DNA of 64,000 bases from FW021-bin31 sp964647485. GTDB taxonomy: Bacteria; Bacteroidota; Bacteroidia; Chitinophagales; Chitinophagaceae. Shown here one piece after another: positions 33,968 through 43,215 of the stretch. A program made the translations under genes and the position numbers. The notes beneath the pieces are model-generated. The model was not told the origin of the DNA and did not search any database. It saw nothing but the letters and a program-made list of their open reading frames with translations. The stretch spans positions 1 through 64,000 of the forward strand of contig CAZYHV010000020.1 of assembly GCA_964647485.1 (NCBI GenBank), in the 5' to 3' direction. Position 1 is the stretch's first letter. Every line of letters starts with the position of its first letter.

Positions 33968-34606
33968 GTGACGAAGGTAGGTCTTGTGACGCCGGATGTC
34001 TTCAGGGGTCAAGTTCTAGCATGTGACAAATCTACTCCTAAAAAGGAATACAAAACGGAACCCTACAGACAAGATTCAGACCAAAACATGATCAGTATAT
34101 TGATAAGATTAGGAAGTGAAGGTGGCTCCGCTTTTAAGCTGAATAAAAATAAATGGCGATTTCGGAATTTACGGCGCTTCTCTACACATGAGTTGCAACG
34201 CCATCCTCTAAAGTATATCAAACCAAGGAGGAAAGATCCGAAAGTTCTCAACAAAACAGAGCAACCAAACTTAAACACTCCCCTATTGCGTAACAAGGCA
34301 ATAAATGCTTATATGGATATCCTATCTGCTATTGAAAAAAATCATCGTTTACCTTGTACGGTAGATCAAAACTTTAATATGGCCTTTAAGAATAATCGGA
34401 TCCTTTATTTTCGAAAATCGTCTCATCCACTTTCTGTTAAATTCGACAAGGTTTCATATATAAAAATAAAGTTTCAGACACATCATATAAAAGCACTACT
34501 CTACTACGTTAAATTTCTCTCGTACACATTTTCCTCTTGTTATCGTAGACACCCGAAGGGAATTAACAGTGAGACAGGCTCCGTTAGGTCATTGGTAGAA
34601 GGATAA
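33968..34606 (+). CDS. Unrecognised 212-codon open frame
   Basis: A long open frame between the plug-like gene and the next glycosyltransferase. The true start may be MISILIRLGSEGGSAFKLNK (34088) rather than the first codon, whose surroundings look like repeat sequence (GACGCCGGATGTCTTC). The product would be very basic (many Lys, Arg, His), without signal peptide or membrane segment. The end of the frame is unusual (GINSETGSVRSLVEG). I do not recognise any family. Its place between cluster genes on the same strand argues for a real gene. Confidence 0.4.
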   Translation: MTKVGLVTPDVFRGQVLACDKSTPKKEYKTEPYRQDSDQNMISILIRLGSEGGSAFKLNKNKWRFRNLRRFSTHELQRHPLKYIKPRRKDPKVLNKTEQPNLNTPLLRNKAINAYMDILSAIEKNHRLPCTVDQNFNMAFKNNRILYFRKSSHPLSVKFDKVSYIKIKFQTHHIKALLYYVKFLSYTFSSCYRRHPKGINSETGSVRSLVEG

Positions 34607-34686
34607 TTACAATTTTAAATGATTTATTATCCGACGTAGCCTAAAGGATAATGTATTTATGGATGTTAAGATTAAAAAAAATAATA

Positions 34687-36246
34687 ATGGTTATTTGTCA
34701 AACATTATGGACGAGTGGTAAAGACCTCTTAAAACACAATTTTGGGTGGCTTACACCTCAACATCATATTATGGGTTGGGCGTTAAGCCTTTTGAGACTA
34801 AGAAGATTTTACTCAACTGTGAATTTGCATACAGATAGTGCCGGCGTGGCATTATTTAAGGATAAACTAAATCTTCCTTACACACAATTTTTTGATGACT
34901 ATTCTAAGCTTACATGTCAACCCAATCTGTGGGCATTGCCTAAGCTCCTCAGTTATGAAAAACAGAAAGCGCCGTTTCTACATGTGGATGGGGATATTTT
35001 TATTTGGCACCCACTTGAAAAACAATTATTATCCTCCAACTTAATTGCACAAAATTTGGAGAACGGTACGATATATTACAAAAAACTTCTTCTCCCCTTT
35101 GCTGATCAGCTCGATTACATACCGAATTTCCTTAAAAAAAATTTGCTTTCTCATAATATGCGTTCATACAATCTTGGAATAGTGGGTGGCCATGATACAA
35201 ACTTCTTCAAACGATATGTAACAGCCGCGAAAGAGTTCATTGATAGAAACAACGTCACCACTTTAAACGGCAGTTTTAATATTCTTTTTGAGCAGCTACT
35301 TTTCTTTTCAGTAGTTTTAAAGGAGAAAAAAAACGTAGCTTGTTTATATAGTAGTACATTAAATGATAATGGCTACCTTAAAAAGGAAACTGCCTCCTTC
35401 CCAAGAGCGGATCAATTAGGCTATTTACACCTCATAGGAGGCTTTAAACGAGATAAAGAAATTTGTGACTGGTTAGCAAGACGCCTGCGAAAGGAGGACG
35501 AAGAAACCTTTTTGAGAATCGTCTCACTTTTCAAAAAGACTCATTATTATTACAATACAAAACTAAAAGAGGTTTATCCTTCAATCGCATCGGTGAAAAG
35601 GAGTAAATTCCGGTATCATAAAACCGAACGCTTTGTTAAGTCCATGGATGACCAAGTAACTTTTAATTCTAACGCAAGCCTTTATAGATACATACAAAAC
35701 TCAGAAAATGTGCTTTTAAAAGAGCTTTTCAGATATGAGCAAAAAATATATAGAATATGCTCTAAGTTTAGTAAAATCAAAGCCCATTCTTTAAACCAAC
35801 TAGAGGACGACAGCATCAAGTCGGCAGCTTTTCTTTCTATGGATCAAGAAACGAGGATGCCCTTAGCCATACGCAGACACCCCCATATCGAAGTCATTCA
35901 TTCGGCATTCGACTGGATTAGCATGCACCCCTCCAATTTTGGGAATCTAAATATTCGTTGCTCCTCTCAGCGGAAAATTATAATGGGAGTTATACCCGAA
36001 CTGTTCTTTTCGGGATATCGCGAAGTTAGGCTGGACAAAACCTGCGTAAATTTGATTTTACTAACAGAAGAAGAGATTTCGTATCAACGACTTTTAGATA
36101 AAATGAGTACCTTTTTTCAGGCTTTAAAGGATGACAACGACTATAAGTCATTCTACAAATTGGTTTCAACGAAGGTAGAATATCTCGTTGCCAATAAAAT
36201 GCTATTTATTTGTAATAGCTCAACCGAGTCAGTTGCTCCACATTAG
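34687..36246 (+). CDS. Glycosyltransferase-like protein (DUF6734-like N-terminus)
   Basis: About 519 aa from MVICQTLWTSGKDLLKHNFG; an upstream in-frame Met at 34651 is possible. The N-terminal 300 residues show a nucleotide-sugar transferase layout: WALSLLRLRRFYSTVNLHTD, FLHVDGDIFIWHP (DGD as DxD metal motif, about residue 98) and SYNLGIVGGHDTNFFKRY. This resembles DUF6734 proteins. The C-terminal 200 residues (KSMDDQVTFNSN onward) are not recognised. It is cytosolic. Together with the three other transferases it suggests assembly of a glycan on the peptides. Confidence 0.6.
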   Translation: MVICQTLWTSGKDLLKHNFGWLTPQHHIMGWALSLLRLRRFYSTVNLHTDSAGVALFKDKLNLPYTQFFDDYSKLTCQPNLWALPKLLSYEKQKAPFLHVDGDIFIWHPLEKQLLSSNLIAQNLENGTIYYKKLLLPFADQLDYIPNFLKKNLLSHNMRSYNLGIVGGHDTNFFKRYVTAAKEFIDRNNVTTLNGSFNILFEQLLFFSVVLKEKKNVACLYSSTLNDNGYLKKETASFPRADQLGYLHLIGGFKRDKEICDWLARRLRKEDEETFLRIVSLFKKTHYYYNTKLKEVYPSIASVKRSKFRYHKTERFVKSMDDQVTFNSNASLYRYIQNSENVLLKELFRYEQKIYRICSKFSKIKAHSLNQLEDDSIKSAAFLSMDQETRMPLAIRRHPHIEVIHSAFDWISMHPSNFGNLNIRCSSQRKIIMGVIPELFFSGYREVRLDKTCVNLILLTEEEISYQRLLDKMSTFFQALKDDNDYKSFYKLVSTKVEYLVANKMLFICNSSTESVAPH

Positions 36247-36361
36247 TATGTAAATTCGTGATTTAGGCACTTCGTTAAGGTATCAATGCCCGTATTACAT
36301 GAGTAGGAGAATAAAAAACGCCGATATTAAATCATTAATAGCTCGTAATCTGTAATTATAT

Positions 36362-38038
36362 TTACAAGTTGATACTCTGTAAGATGATTTTAGAAGCAAT
36401 AGTTTCTAACGAAATTCTGTCTTCTAAATATTTAGCAGCTTCAATCGATTTACTGTCATATTTATGAAAGTGTTTCTTGAAGTCCATAATCTCATTATAA
36501 ATATTATCACTTTCTATTTGTTTGCAGAAGCTAAAAACCTTTTGACCTATGTCGCGATTATCTTTTGTTGCAACAGGGATGCCCAAATACAGGCAGGTCT
36601 TAAGAATAGCAAGATTATCAATAGCTGGAGACATGCATATAAAACCGCATAGCAAATTGAAAATAGTAGATATGTACTTATCGTGGAGATCATACATCTT
36701 TAAATCATACCCAGAACCTGGAAGCGGTTCCGGTCTGGATCGCGAATAAAAAAGCATCAAATCAATTGTTTTATCGGTAGCCCTCAGCGATGCCTGAATG
36801 TCTAAAATGGTTTTAATATCACTTTGACTTGGGGTCTCGATATATAACCCGATAGGAAATCTATTTGTCTGTTGTGACTTTTCAACAGAAAAAATGCGCT
36901 TAATCGGTAAATAAAAAAGCGGCAGTACGTATATCGGCTTTTCTACCCCTCTGGATCTCAGTCTAAGCTTCCACGATTCAAAAAATATGAAGCAGACAGA
37001 AACCAATCTGTTAATTCTTTCTACTTCCTCAAGAGAAATATTATCAACCGGTTCGGTAAGAATCAATGAAATCTTTAAATGGCCACCTTTGTTTGAGAAT
37101 TCGTTAATCCGTGATAAACCAAGCATTAAGACATTTGTCGTGACGTTTTGTTTCTCTGTAATTGAAAATGAAAGTTGCTTGGAAAGTGCATCTGTTACTA
37201 TATTTCTTTTGTCGCTGTTGGTATTAACAAGTGATAGATTACAGAACGTAGCTTGTTCAATTCGCTTGTTCAAGTCCATTACACCCTTTTTAATATCACT
37301 TTCAGTAATAGTATTGTGGAATATTTTTCCTTTCGAATTATGCTGCCACCTCCATGTTCCTTGATGTAAGTGGGCGGCATAATTGCCAAAATGGCAACAT
37401 ATTTCTTTGTGAAAAGGCATTAAGCACTCCCGGTCGCTATTTCTTAATATCGTTATCTCCGGGAAACGGCTTTTATAACGATGGTATACATTAGTCAAAA
37501 TGGACGGCCCTGTTGTTTCTAGGATATCGCCTTCGTTTGTAATTTGAGACGAAGATATTTTAAGAATTTCTTTCAGGTAAAACAACCAAAAGGGGTGTGA
37601 AGGGATACTTCCGAACATATAATTACCTAACCGAAATAGATGTTTAATAGCAATATGATCAAGTTGTTCTTGAAGCTTTTTTCTTTGATGAGAAACACTC
37701 CGTTCCTCAGGTATAACAACTTGATGCTTCAGGAGCTCGTCGTCAATGGGCTTTAAACAATACATATCCATATCCATATAGACACCACCAAATATATACA
37801 TCAAAATCACTCTTATGATATCGGCCCTTTGTATATAATGCCCATACCCGTCGAAAATAGGAAGGAGATCAGGAAGGTACTGTAGAATTATATTGTGTGC
37901 ATCTTCCTCGTTGTGAATAAAGATCCTCCACCCTGGATGTAGGTTTTTGGTCCTTTTTATACATTTATCAAAGACCTCCGGTAATGGCTCTTTGGTATCT
38001 AAGAAAACAAAATGAATGATTTTCGGAATTGTTTGCAT
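36362..38038 (-). CDS. Two-domain glycosyltransferase: GT32-type plus GT4-like
   Basis: About 558 aa from MQTIPKIIHFVFLD (three codons into the longer frame). The N-terminal domain (1-240) has the DXD-containing sugar-binding signature of the OCH1/GT32 group: IPKIIHFVFL, PGWRIFIHNEEDA, IQRADIIRVILMYIFGGVYM then DMDMYC. The second half resembles a GT-B enzyme: VDNISLEEVERINRLVSVCF, then near the end a GT4-like CLYLGIPVATKD. It is convergent with the previous gene and has its own upstream region (38050-38160). It may belong to the peptide locus or be separate. Confidence 0.75.
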   Translation of the reverse strand: MQTIPKIIHFVFLDTKEPLPEVFDKCIKRTKNLHPGWRIFIHNEEDAHNIILQYLPDLLPIFDGYGHYIQRADIIRVILMYIFGGVYMDMDMYCLKPIDDELLKHQVVIPEERSVSHQRKKLQEQLDHIAIKHLFRLGNYMFGSIPSHPFWLFYLKEILKISSSQITNEGDILETTGPSILTNVYHRYKSRFPEITILRNSDRECLMPFHKEICCHFGNYAAHLHQGTWRWQHNSKGKIFHNTITESDIKKGVMDLNKRIEQATFCNLSLVNTNSDKRNIVTDALSKQLSFSITEKQNVTTNVLMLGLSRINEFSNKGGHLKISLILTEPVDNISLEEVERINRLVSVCFIFFESWKLRLRSRGVEKPIYVLPLFYLPIKRIFSVEKSQQTNRFPIGLYIETPSQSDIKTILDIQASLRATDKTIDLMLFYSRSRPEPLPGSGYDLKMYDLHDKYISTIFNLLCGFICMSPAIDNLAILKTCLYLGIPVATKDNRDIGQKVFSFCKQIESDNIYNEIMDFKKHFHKYDSKSIEAAKYLEDRISLETIASKIILQSINL

Positions 38039-38047
38039 TATACACAC

Positions 38048-38279
38048 ATTATTGGTAGTTAGTAGTGATTGATAGCTTGTCTATATAACCTGATAGCCAA
38101 TGTATACGAGACGATCAGTACAGAATCGTATTATATATTAATAAATTAAATTTATATATTGTGGGTAATATTAAAGCTCTCATCTTGTGTAAAACAAATT
38201 TAACTATTTCTTCTGTGACTTTCAAAAGAAAATTATATTCCTAATGGTATTCAGCCTCTGTTTTTATAAGAAAAAGGTG
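38048..38279. other. AT-rich intergenic stretch
   Basis: It contains the presumed promoter of the leftward glycosyltransferase gene. No conserved operator is visible and I see no gene in it. Confidence 0.4.
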
Positions 38280-38399
38280 TTAGATAATATCCAGGACACC
38301 AAGACCGGCAACCTTGAAAAAATTTACCTTCGGAATTTTAAGAAAATAGTCGAGATATAATTACTCAGGGGGATACACATAAATGGATTTTTTCGCATT

Positions 38400-38590
38400 T
38401 ATTTTTCTTTCTTACGCCGTATGGTAAGATGATCAGGGATATAATGGAGTAGCTCATCTATTATTCCGTCACTCAGGAGAAGAAAGAGTACACATGATAA
38501 AAGTCATTGAATATATTCTTAAAAGAGGAGGAAAGCACAGATTACAGCACTCGCGGCTCCCAAATTTTGTTGTTGTTTCTGTGCCATTTT
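38400..38590 (+). pseudogene. Ferritin remnant
   Basis: The frame reads DQGYNGVAHLLFRHSGEERV, then HMIKVIEYILKRGGKH and SRLPNF. It follows the ferritin pattern 'gy.gva.f...hS.EEr.Hm.kli.yi..RGG...lp.l..P'. It has no intact N- or C-terminus, and the flanks have stops. It is a fragment of a bacterial ferritin (FtnA type). Confidence 0.6.
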
Positions 38591-38682
38591 CTAAGAATAT
38601 GAATAAACCTTGTTAATCTTTTTTATTTTATCCTATATAAATGTAACTTTGCATTGAGTTCATTCTTCATTTGAAGAAAGGA

Positions 38683-38722
38683 AATCAAAAAACGCAAAGC
38701 CCCGATGTTTTGCGTTTTTTGA
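38683..38722. terminator. Bidirectional terminator
   Basis: ATCAAAAAACGCAAA pairs with TTTGCGTTTTTTGAT around a GC-containing loop. It lies 6 nt beyond the stop of the leftward DUF3800-like gene. Confidence 0.8.
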
Positions 38723-38728
38723 TTTTTA

Positions 38729-39771
38729 TCAATATAACTCCTTTAACGTCCTTTTATATTTACGCAGGATTTTATTCCTTTTAGCATCTTTACCTTTTAA
38801 ATAATAGGCCGTAAGTAAATAATATTCGTTTACCTTTCTCAAAGGTTCCAATACAATAACATACTTTTCTGTGATGTCATAGATATAGGTACGAATACCT
38901 TTTGACTCTTCTACAGAAAAATGCAGCATCTTATCCGGTTTCTGTTCTCCCAAATGGAATTTAACCCAATGCAGACGCCTAGATCTATTCGGATCAAATG
39001 TTCTTTTTCTAGTACTTTTATCTGTAATTACAGTAGTTAAATGAGTGAATAGGGTATCCATTGGGATTTCCCCATCTTTAGGCGTAGGCTGTACTTTTTT
39101 TTGCTTAAAAGTTACACTGGAAGCATGAACAAAGTCCCTATCAAAAACGCCTCGTAAAGACCGCTGTCTTTCATATTCATTGTATTCGCCCCATTCAAGT
39201 AGATCGTTATATTTTTTCAAAAGGTTAAAATGATAATACGAAATAGCGCCTATAATCAAATCGGTCAGTTGTAAAATTAAGCTTTCGTGTGAACGGATAT
39301 TCTGAACATTGCGAAAGGTACCAAATTCTGTATTTAGAATCTTTTTCAATCGTCTTACTTTTATTGCACTCAGCGTATCTTTTATATCCAGATAAACGTT
39401 ATAAGTATATAGGCTATTTAAATTATGGTTTAAAAGGTAGTAGTACATCTTATAGTAAAAGTCATCAAAATTTTGATTAAATTCATCATTTCTGATTTTT
39501 TCTTTTTTAATGCCGATTGTTCTAAACCGAAGATCGGTGCTAAAAAAATAATCAATCAAATCTTCATAGAACCTCAATTTTGACAGAGAGACTGAAGTCC
39601 ACTTAATTTCGGCATAAAAATGATGTTTTTTTTCAGTTCTTTTATATAATCCGTATGTAGTTTGACCTGATTATATGCTGAACTTACCTTTCCCAAAAAC
39701 ATATAAGGTTTGTGGTCGTTTTCTAAATGACAGCTTTCATCGCAGTAAATATTAAATGTCTTATTCATCAT
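38729..39771 (-). pseudogene. DUF3800-family protein with a frameshift in an A8 tract
   Basis: The first part (39771-39634) begins FNIYCDESCHLENDHKPYMF, the DUF3800 opening with the catalytic-type Asp-Glu. The second part continues YAEIKWTSVSLSKLRFYEDL and gives the rest of the fold (about 280 aa). The two frames join if the minus-strand A8 (39626-39633) had one more A. DUF3800 proteins are nuclease-like and often encoded in mobile or defence loci. The gene is otherwise open along its length, so the inactivation is recent, programmed, or a sequence error. Confidence 0.75.
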
Positions 39772-39898
39772 TTTTCACTTTTAATTCTCAATTCATCGTT
39801 CACTATTTGCGATTGATTTTTTAACACTTTTTCAAAACACGTTAATAAAATACCATTTTTTTAACACGTTTTTGAAATAGGTATAGAAGATGATTTTT

Positions 39899-40342
39899 TT
39901 ATAACCTATAATCGTATTGAGTGAACAGGGTCATCAGTCGTGTATTTATATAAAAATTATCCCTCCCTATTTTTATTTTTTCCAATATTTTATTTTCGTC
40001 GTTCGTGAGTATATCCAAGTATTTGGCAGCAGTTTGCCTGCTTATACTCAAGTCGTTCTGTAAAAATTCTATTTTAGTGTATGGATGTTTGAAAATATTA
40101 TTTAATAAATCCTGAGAATAGATTTTCGGATAATTATTTCGTATAACATGCTTATAAAATAACATCTCTTTTTTTATGCTTCCAATTAGTTTTATACTCT
40201 GCTGAGATACACTGATTACAGCTTCCAGCATAAAAAGAACCCATCCTTCCCAATTGTTTTTATCTCGAACTTCCTGAAGCAATCGGTAATATTCGGATTT
40301 GTTTTGAATGATATACCGACTTAAATACAATGTTGAATCCAT
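39899..40342 (-). pseudogene. Fic-family protein, C-terminal fragment
   Basis: 148 codons starting MDSTLYLSRYIIQNKSEYYR. They correspond to the region after the catalytic loop in a Bacteroidetes Fic protein, followed by the winged-helix tail (HPYTKIEFLQNDLSISRQTA). The catalytic HPFxDGNGR motif is missing because the 5' two-thirds of the gene is gone; the fragment abuts the end of the ORF6N gene. Confidence 0.7.
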
Positions 40343-40356
40343 GATTACTAATTGAT

Positions 40357-40775
40357 TTATTTCAATACATTTTTTACCGATTTCCTTTCCATTTTGGAAA
40401 AAGCAAACCATGGTTCGACGTGCTCACCACAGGTTTCTTGCCTAAATCTTTTAAAGAAGCCCCACTGTGATGCCCCTCTTCGTTATTAATAACCAAAAAG
40501 TGATCGTGACCTTCCGAAAACGATTTTACGATAAAATCACCGTGTTGGCTTGATATCGCATTTTGCGATTTCAAGTTATCCCATTCTTCTTTGGTTAGTT
40601 GAAACATAAAATCGTTAGGGAAGCGTTCTTCATTCCTTTTTACCTGTTCATTCAGTCTACTTGTAGAAACCCCATATATTTCGACCCGATCACCGTCCAA
40701 CATTACTTGCACGCCCCGAATAGTAAAAATCCAGTTTTCTATATGTTTTTGTGATATGATTAATTTTTCAGTCAT
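40357..40775 (-). pseudogene. ORF6N-domain protein interrupted by a 23-nt insertion
   Basis: It starts MTEKLIISQKHIENWIFTIR, then GVQVMLDGDRVEIYGVSTSR and FPNDFMFQLTKEEW, the ORF6N DNA-binding domain. The C-terminus should read ASLKDLGKK-WFAFSKMERKSVKN, but 23 nt (40411-40433) are inserted between KK and W, shifting the frame. Removing the insert restores a natural ending with a stop at 40357. ORF6N proteins are phage- and mobile-element-type regulators. A large palindrome lies 60 nt upstream of the start. Confidence 0.7.
40411..40433. repeat. Short insertion inside the ORF6N gene
   Basis: The 23-nt insert contains GTTCGACGTGCTCACCAC. A related sequence (GGTGAGCCTGTCGAACC) occurs at 62343-62360, in the candidate oriT region. 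It looks like a dispersed small repeat found in many Bacteroidetes genomes. Confidence 0.5.
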
Positions 40776-40837
40776 TCAATAGATTTTTTGGCTTAAACCA
40801 GCACTTTAAGCTATTTCAAATTTTTCGAAAGTTGGTT

Positions 40838-40880
40838 ACTTTATCTTTGTGGTCGCAATTTGCGACCACAAAGATAAAGT
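40838..40880. promoter_or_regulatory. 43-nt perfect palindrome upstream of the ORF6N gene
   Basis: Two 21-nt arms (ACTTTATCTTTGTGGTCGCAA and its complement) flank a single T at 40859. The centre GGTCGCAATTTGCGACC is of the kind I recall upstream of ORF6N genes in Bacteroidetes. It is a candidate operator or a small inverted-repeat element. It overlaps the end of the HsdR remnant. Confidence 0.65.
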
Positions 40881-40998
40881 CGTTTCCAGGATCTTTTTTA
40901 TAATCCACTATTTGCTGCATGGATTTCCGGCAGGAAACCTCCACGCATTTTAATTCAATTTGCACCAGGGGTAATCCGTTAATCAATGATAGGTGCAT
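40881..40998 (-). pseudogene. Type I restriction HsdR fragment
   Basis: The frame reads LINGLPLVQIELKCVEVSCR then KSMQQIVDYKKDPGNDF, the catalytic-core region of an HsdR subunit ('lINGlPlvqIELK....r.A..QI..Yk'). Nothing else of the about 1000-aa protein remains nearby. Confidence 0.65.
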
Positions 40999-41464
40999 TT
41001 TGGATCCGTTAATTGCTGAATGAAGTCATTTTCTATTTTGTTTTCCTTGCCCATTTATAGGTTCTCAATTTTTCCTCAAATATAGTTTATCTGTTGATAA
41101 TGCATAGTATAGGGTGTGTAAAATGAAATTATAGTAGCCGAATACTGGACAGATTTACTACAAAAGAAAAGTTGGAAAATAAACTACATCATATTCTAAA
41201 AGAGGCAAGAGCAAGGATTGATCAAAGAAAGAGATTGGAATAAATAATTGAAAATGAATAACACCATAAAAAAATAGTCCTATTTTGCTACTTGAATAGT
41301 TACAAATAAAGCAGGTTAAATTTTTGAGAATAAAAAAGAGTACTTTCCCCGCAAAAGCTTTTGCAAATGAGATTTGCTGAAAGGCTTCTTCTGCGTTCCA
41401 AGCGGTGTAGTTTGGTCTAAATACTGGTTTAGCATTGATAGAATGACTATTTGAAACGGAAAAA
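40999..41464. other. Gene-poor stretch with small remnants
   Basis: Short plus-strand frames near 41150-41240 (ending KARIDQRKRLE-like) look like debris of a larger gene. I cannot name it. No complete gene is visible. Confidence 0.35.
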
Positions 41465-41512
41465 ATACCACAATTGTAGTATTGTATCTTCCAGAAACTG
41501 TTTATATCTTAG
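41465..41512 (+). promoter_or_regulatory. Operator and promoter of the TolC-like gene
   Basis: ATACCACAATTGTAGTAT (41465-41482) and TATCTTAG (41505-41512; 7 of 8 to TAnnTTTG counting the mismatch at A) are exactly 40 nt apart. The start codon is 25 nt downstream. This ties the distant TolC gene to the peptide regulon. Confidence 0.75.
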
Positions 41513-41536
41513 ATATTTAATTAATGAAGTACTTTC

Positions 41537-42994
41537 ATGAAATTTTTTACATTATCTCTATTCACCTGTTTATTCCTATTAACATGCCACTTTTCAGTTG
41601 CACAAAATAATGTTTGGAGCCTACAACGATGTCTGCAATACGCCAAAGACCATAATCTGGACATTCAACAACAGCAATTGCAGACAGAAAGTGCCCAGAT
41701 ATCATATAAACAGAGCCGTTTCTCCCAATTACCTCAAATAAACAGTTCCGCAAGCCTTGGTAAAAATTTTGGTCGATCTATTGACCCTACCACGAACCAA
41801 TTTGTTAGCAATAATCTAACGTCTTCGGGTGTAGGACTGAACGCAGGTGTGACACTTTTCAATTTCTTTAAATTGAAAAATACGATAAAGGCCAATAAAT
41901 TAGAATATCGATCTGATAAAGCCATTATAAAGAAAATGGTCCAAGATCTTTCACTAAATATTACAGATGCTTACCTCCAAATATTGCTTGCCAATGAACA
42001 AGTAAAAATAAGTAAAAAACAGATCCGACTGACATTACATCAATTAAAAGAGACGCACCAAAAGGTAGTAGCAGGGATATTATCGATAGGAGAAGAAGCA
42101 AATTTGAAAGCCCAGCTGGCAAAAGATAGTGCAACATTGGTAAATAATCAGAGTTTAACAAATGAAAGCATTTTGCAAATGAAAGCCTTCCTGAACCTAA
42201 ACTTCAACGAACCTTTTATTCCTGAAAAGCCTAGTCTAAAACAGCTTTCTTTACTTTCTCTTTCCGCTATCACTCCTGAAAAAATTTATTATAAAGCACT
42301 ACAACTACGGCCGGGTATTTTGGCTGATTCTCTTCAAATAGAGGCTTCTCAAAAAACATTGGCTGCAACAAAGGCCAATCTCTATCCTACATTAAGTTTG
42401 GGGGTACAAATAGGTACCAATTATTCCAGTACCTATCAACGTCCGGTTGGAAGCATAGAAGAATTTATCCCTGAAACCCCTATTGGCACAGTAGAGATGA
42501 ATGGAGACGACTATATTGTAAAATCTCTGCCCAAGAAAGTTCCTAAGACTGTTTACAAAGCTCCACAGGTGGGGACTCAATTTAAAAATAATTTACGGGA
42601 AAATGTAGCACTTAGCTTGAGTATCCCCATTTTTAACGGATTACAGGTGAAAACCGGAATAAGAATGGCACAAATCAATCTGCAAACCCAACACCTTAGA
42701 CTGAAGCAGGATAAGCTTAAATTGAAACAAAGTATCTATGAAACCTATGCACAAGCTAAGACTGCATTAAAAGGATATAAAGCAGCTCAGAAGGCGCTTA
42801 AAGCAATCAGAAAATCCTTTACTTATGCCCAAAAAAGGTACGAGGTGGGGCATATAAATAGTGTAGAGTATTTAATGGCTCAGAACGAATGGTTTAAGGC
42901 TAAGATGGATCTGGTCGGGAAGCGGTATATCTATATCTTTAAGATGAAAGTATTGGCTTTTTATCAAACACTTCATCTTTTCATGAGACCATAA
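41537..42994 (+). CDS. TolC-family outer-membrane channel
   Basis: 485 aa with signal peptide (MKFFTLSLFTCLFLLTCHFS). Typical OEP repeats are visible: LQRCLQYAKDHNLDIQQQQL, an N-terminal PQINSSASLGKNFGRS, long coiled-coil helices, and the second half ATKANLYPTLSLGVQIG followed by FNGLQVKTGIRMAQINLQTQ. It forms the trans-periplasmic tunnel. There is no other TolC in the window, and its promoter carries the peptide operator, so it most likely completes the PCAT-HlyD exporter 18 kb away. Decayed DNA between them suggests the locus was split by insertions. Confidence 0.9.
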   Translation: MKFFTLSLFTCLFLLTCHFSVAQNNVWSLQRCLQYAKDHNLDIQQQQLQTESAQISYKQSRFSQLPQINSSASLGKNFGRSIDPTTNQFVSNNLTSSGVGLNAGVTLFNFFKLKNTIKANKLEYRSDKAIIKKMVQDLSLNITDAYLQILLANEQVKISKKQIRLTLHQLKETHQKVVAGILSIGEEANLKAQLAKDSATLVNNQSLTNESILQMKAFLNLNFNEPFIPEKPSLKQLSLLSLSAITPEKIYYKALQLRPGILADSLQIEASQKTLAATKANLYPTLSLGVQIGTNYSSTYQRPVGSIEEFIPETPIGTVEMNGDDYIVKSLPKKVPKTVYKAPQVGTQFKNNLRENVALSLSIPIFNGLQVKTGIRMAQINLQTQHLRLKQDKLKLKQSIYETYAQAKTALKGYKAAQKALKAIRKSFTYAQKRYEVGHINSVEYLMAQNEWFKAKMDLVGKRYIYIFKMKVLAFYQTLHLFMRP

Positions 42995-43215
42995 AACGGA
43001 AAGATAAAGGGAGAATAAACGGCAACCTGTGGTAACTATTCAGGTAGCTAAAATATGGCTATTTTTTTAAATATTAAAAACAGATGGCAGTTATCCACAT
43101 AAAGTAAGACGCTTTTTTCAAAGTCTTTTTTAGGTATGGGTTTATGCACCGTAAAGTATTAAATATGTGAATAAGACTCCTTAATATTATTAGGTTTCCG
43201 GCTGTTATGGTTTTG
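42995..43215. other. Intergenic region without recognised genes
   Basis: It separates the TolC gene from the IS66 remnant. No operator or coding frame is visible. Confidence 0.4.

Noticed and set aside
40816..40998. Small intact gene on the minus strand
   Set aside because: The sequence is an internal piece of HsdR and its end runs into the 43-nt palindrome.
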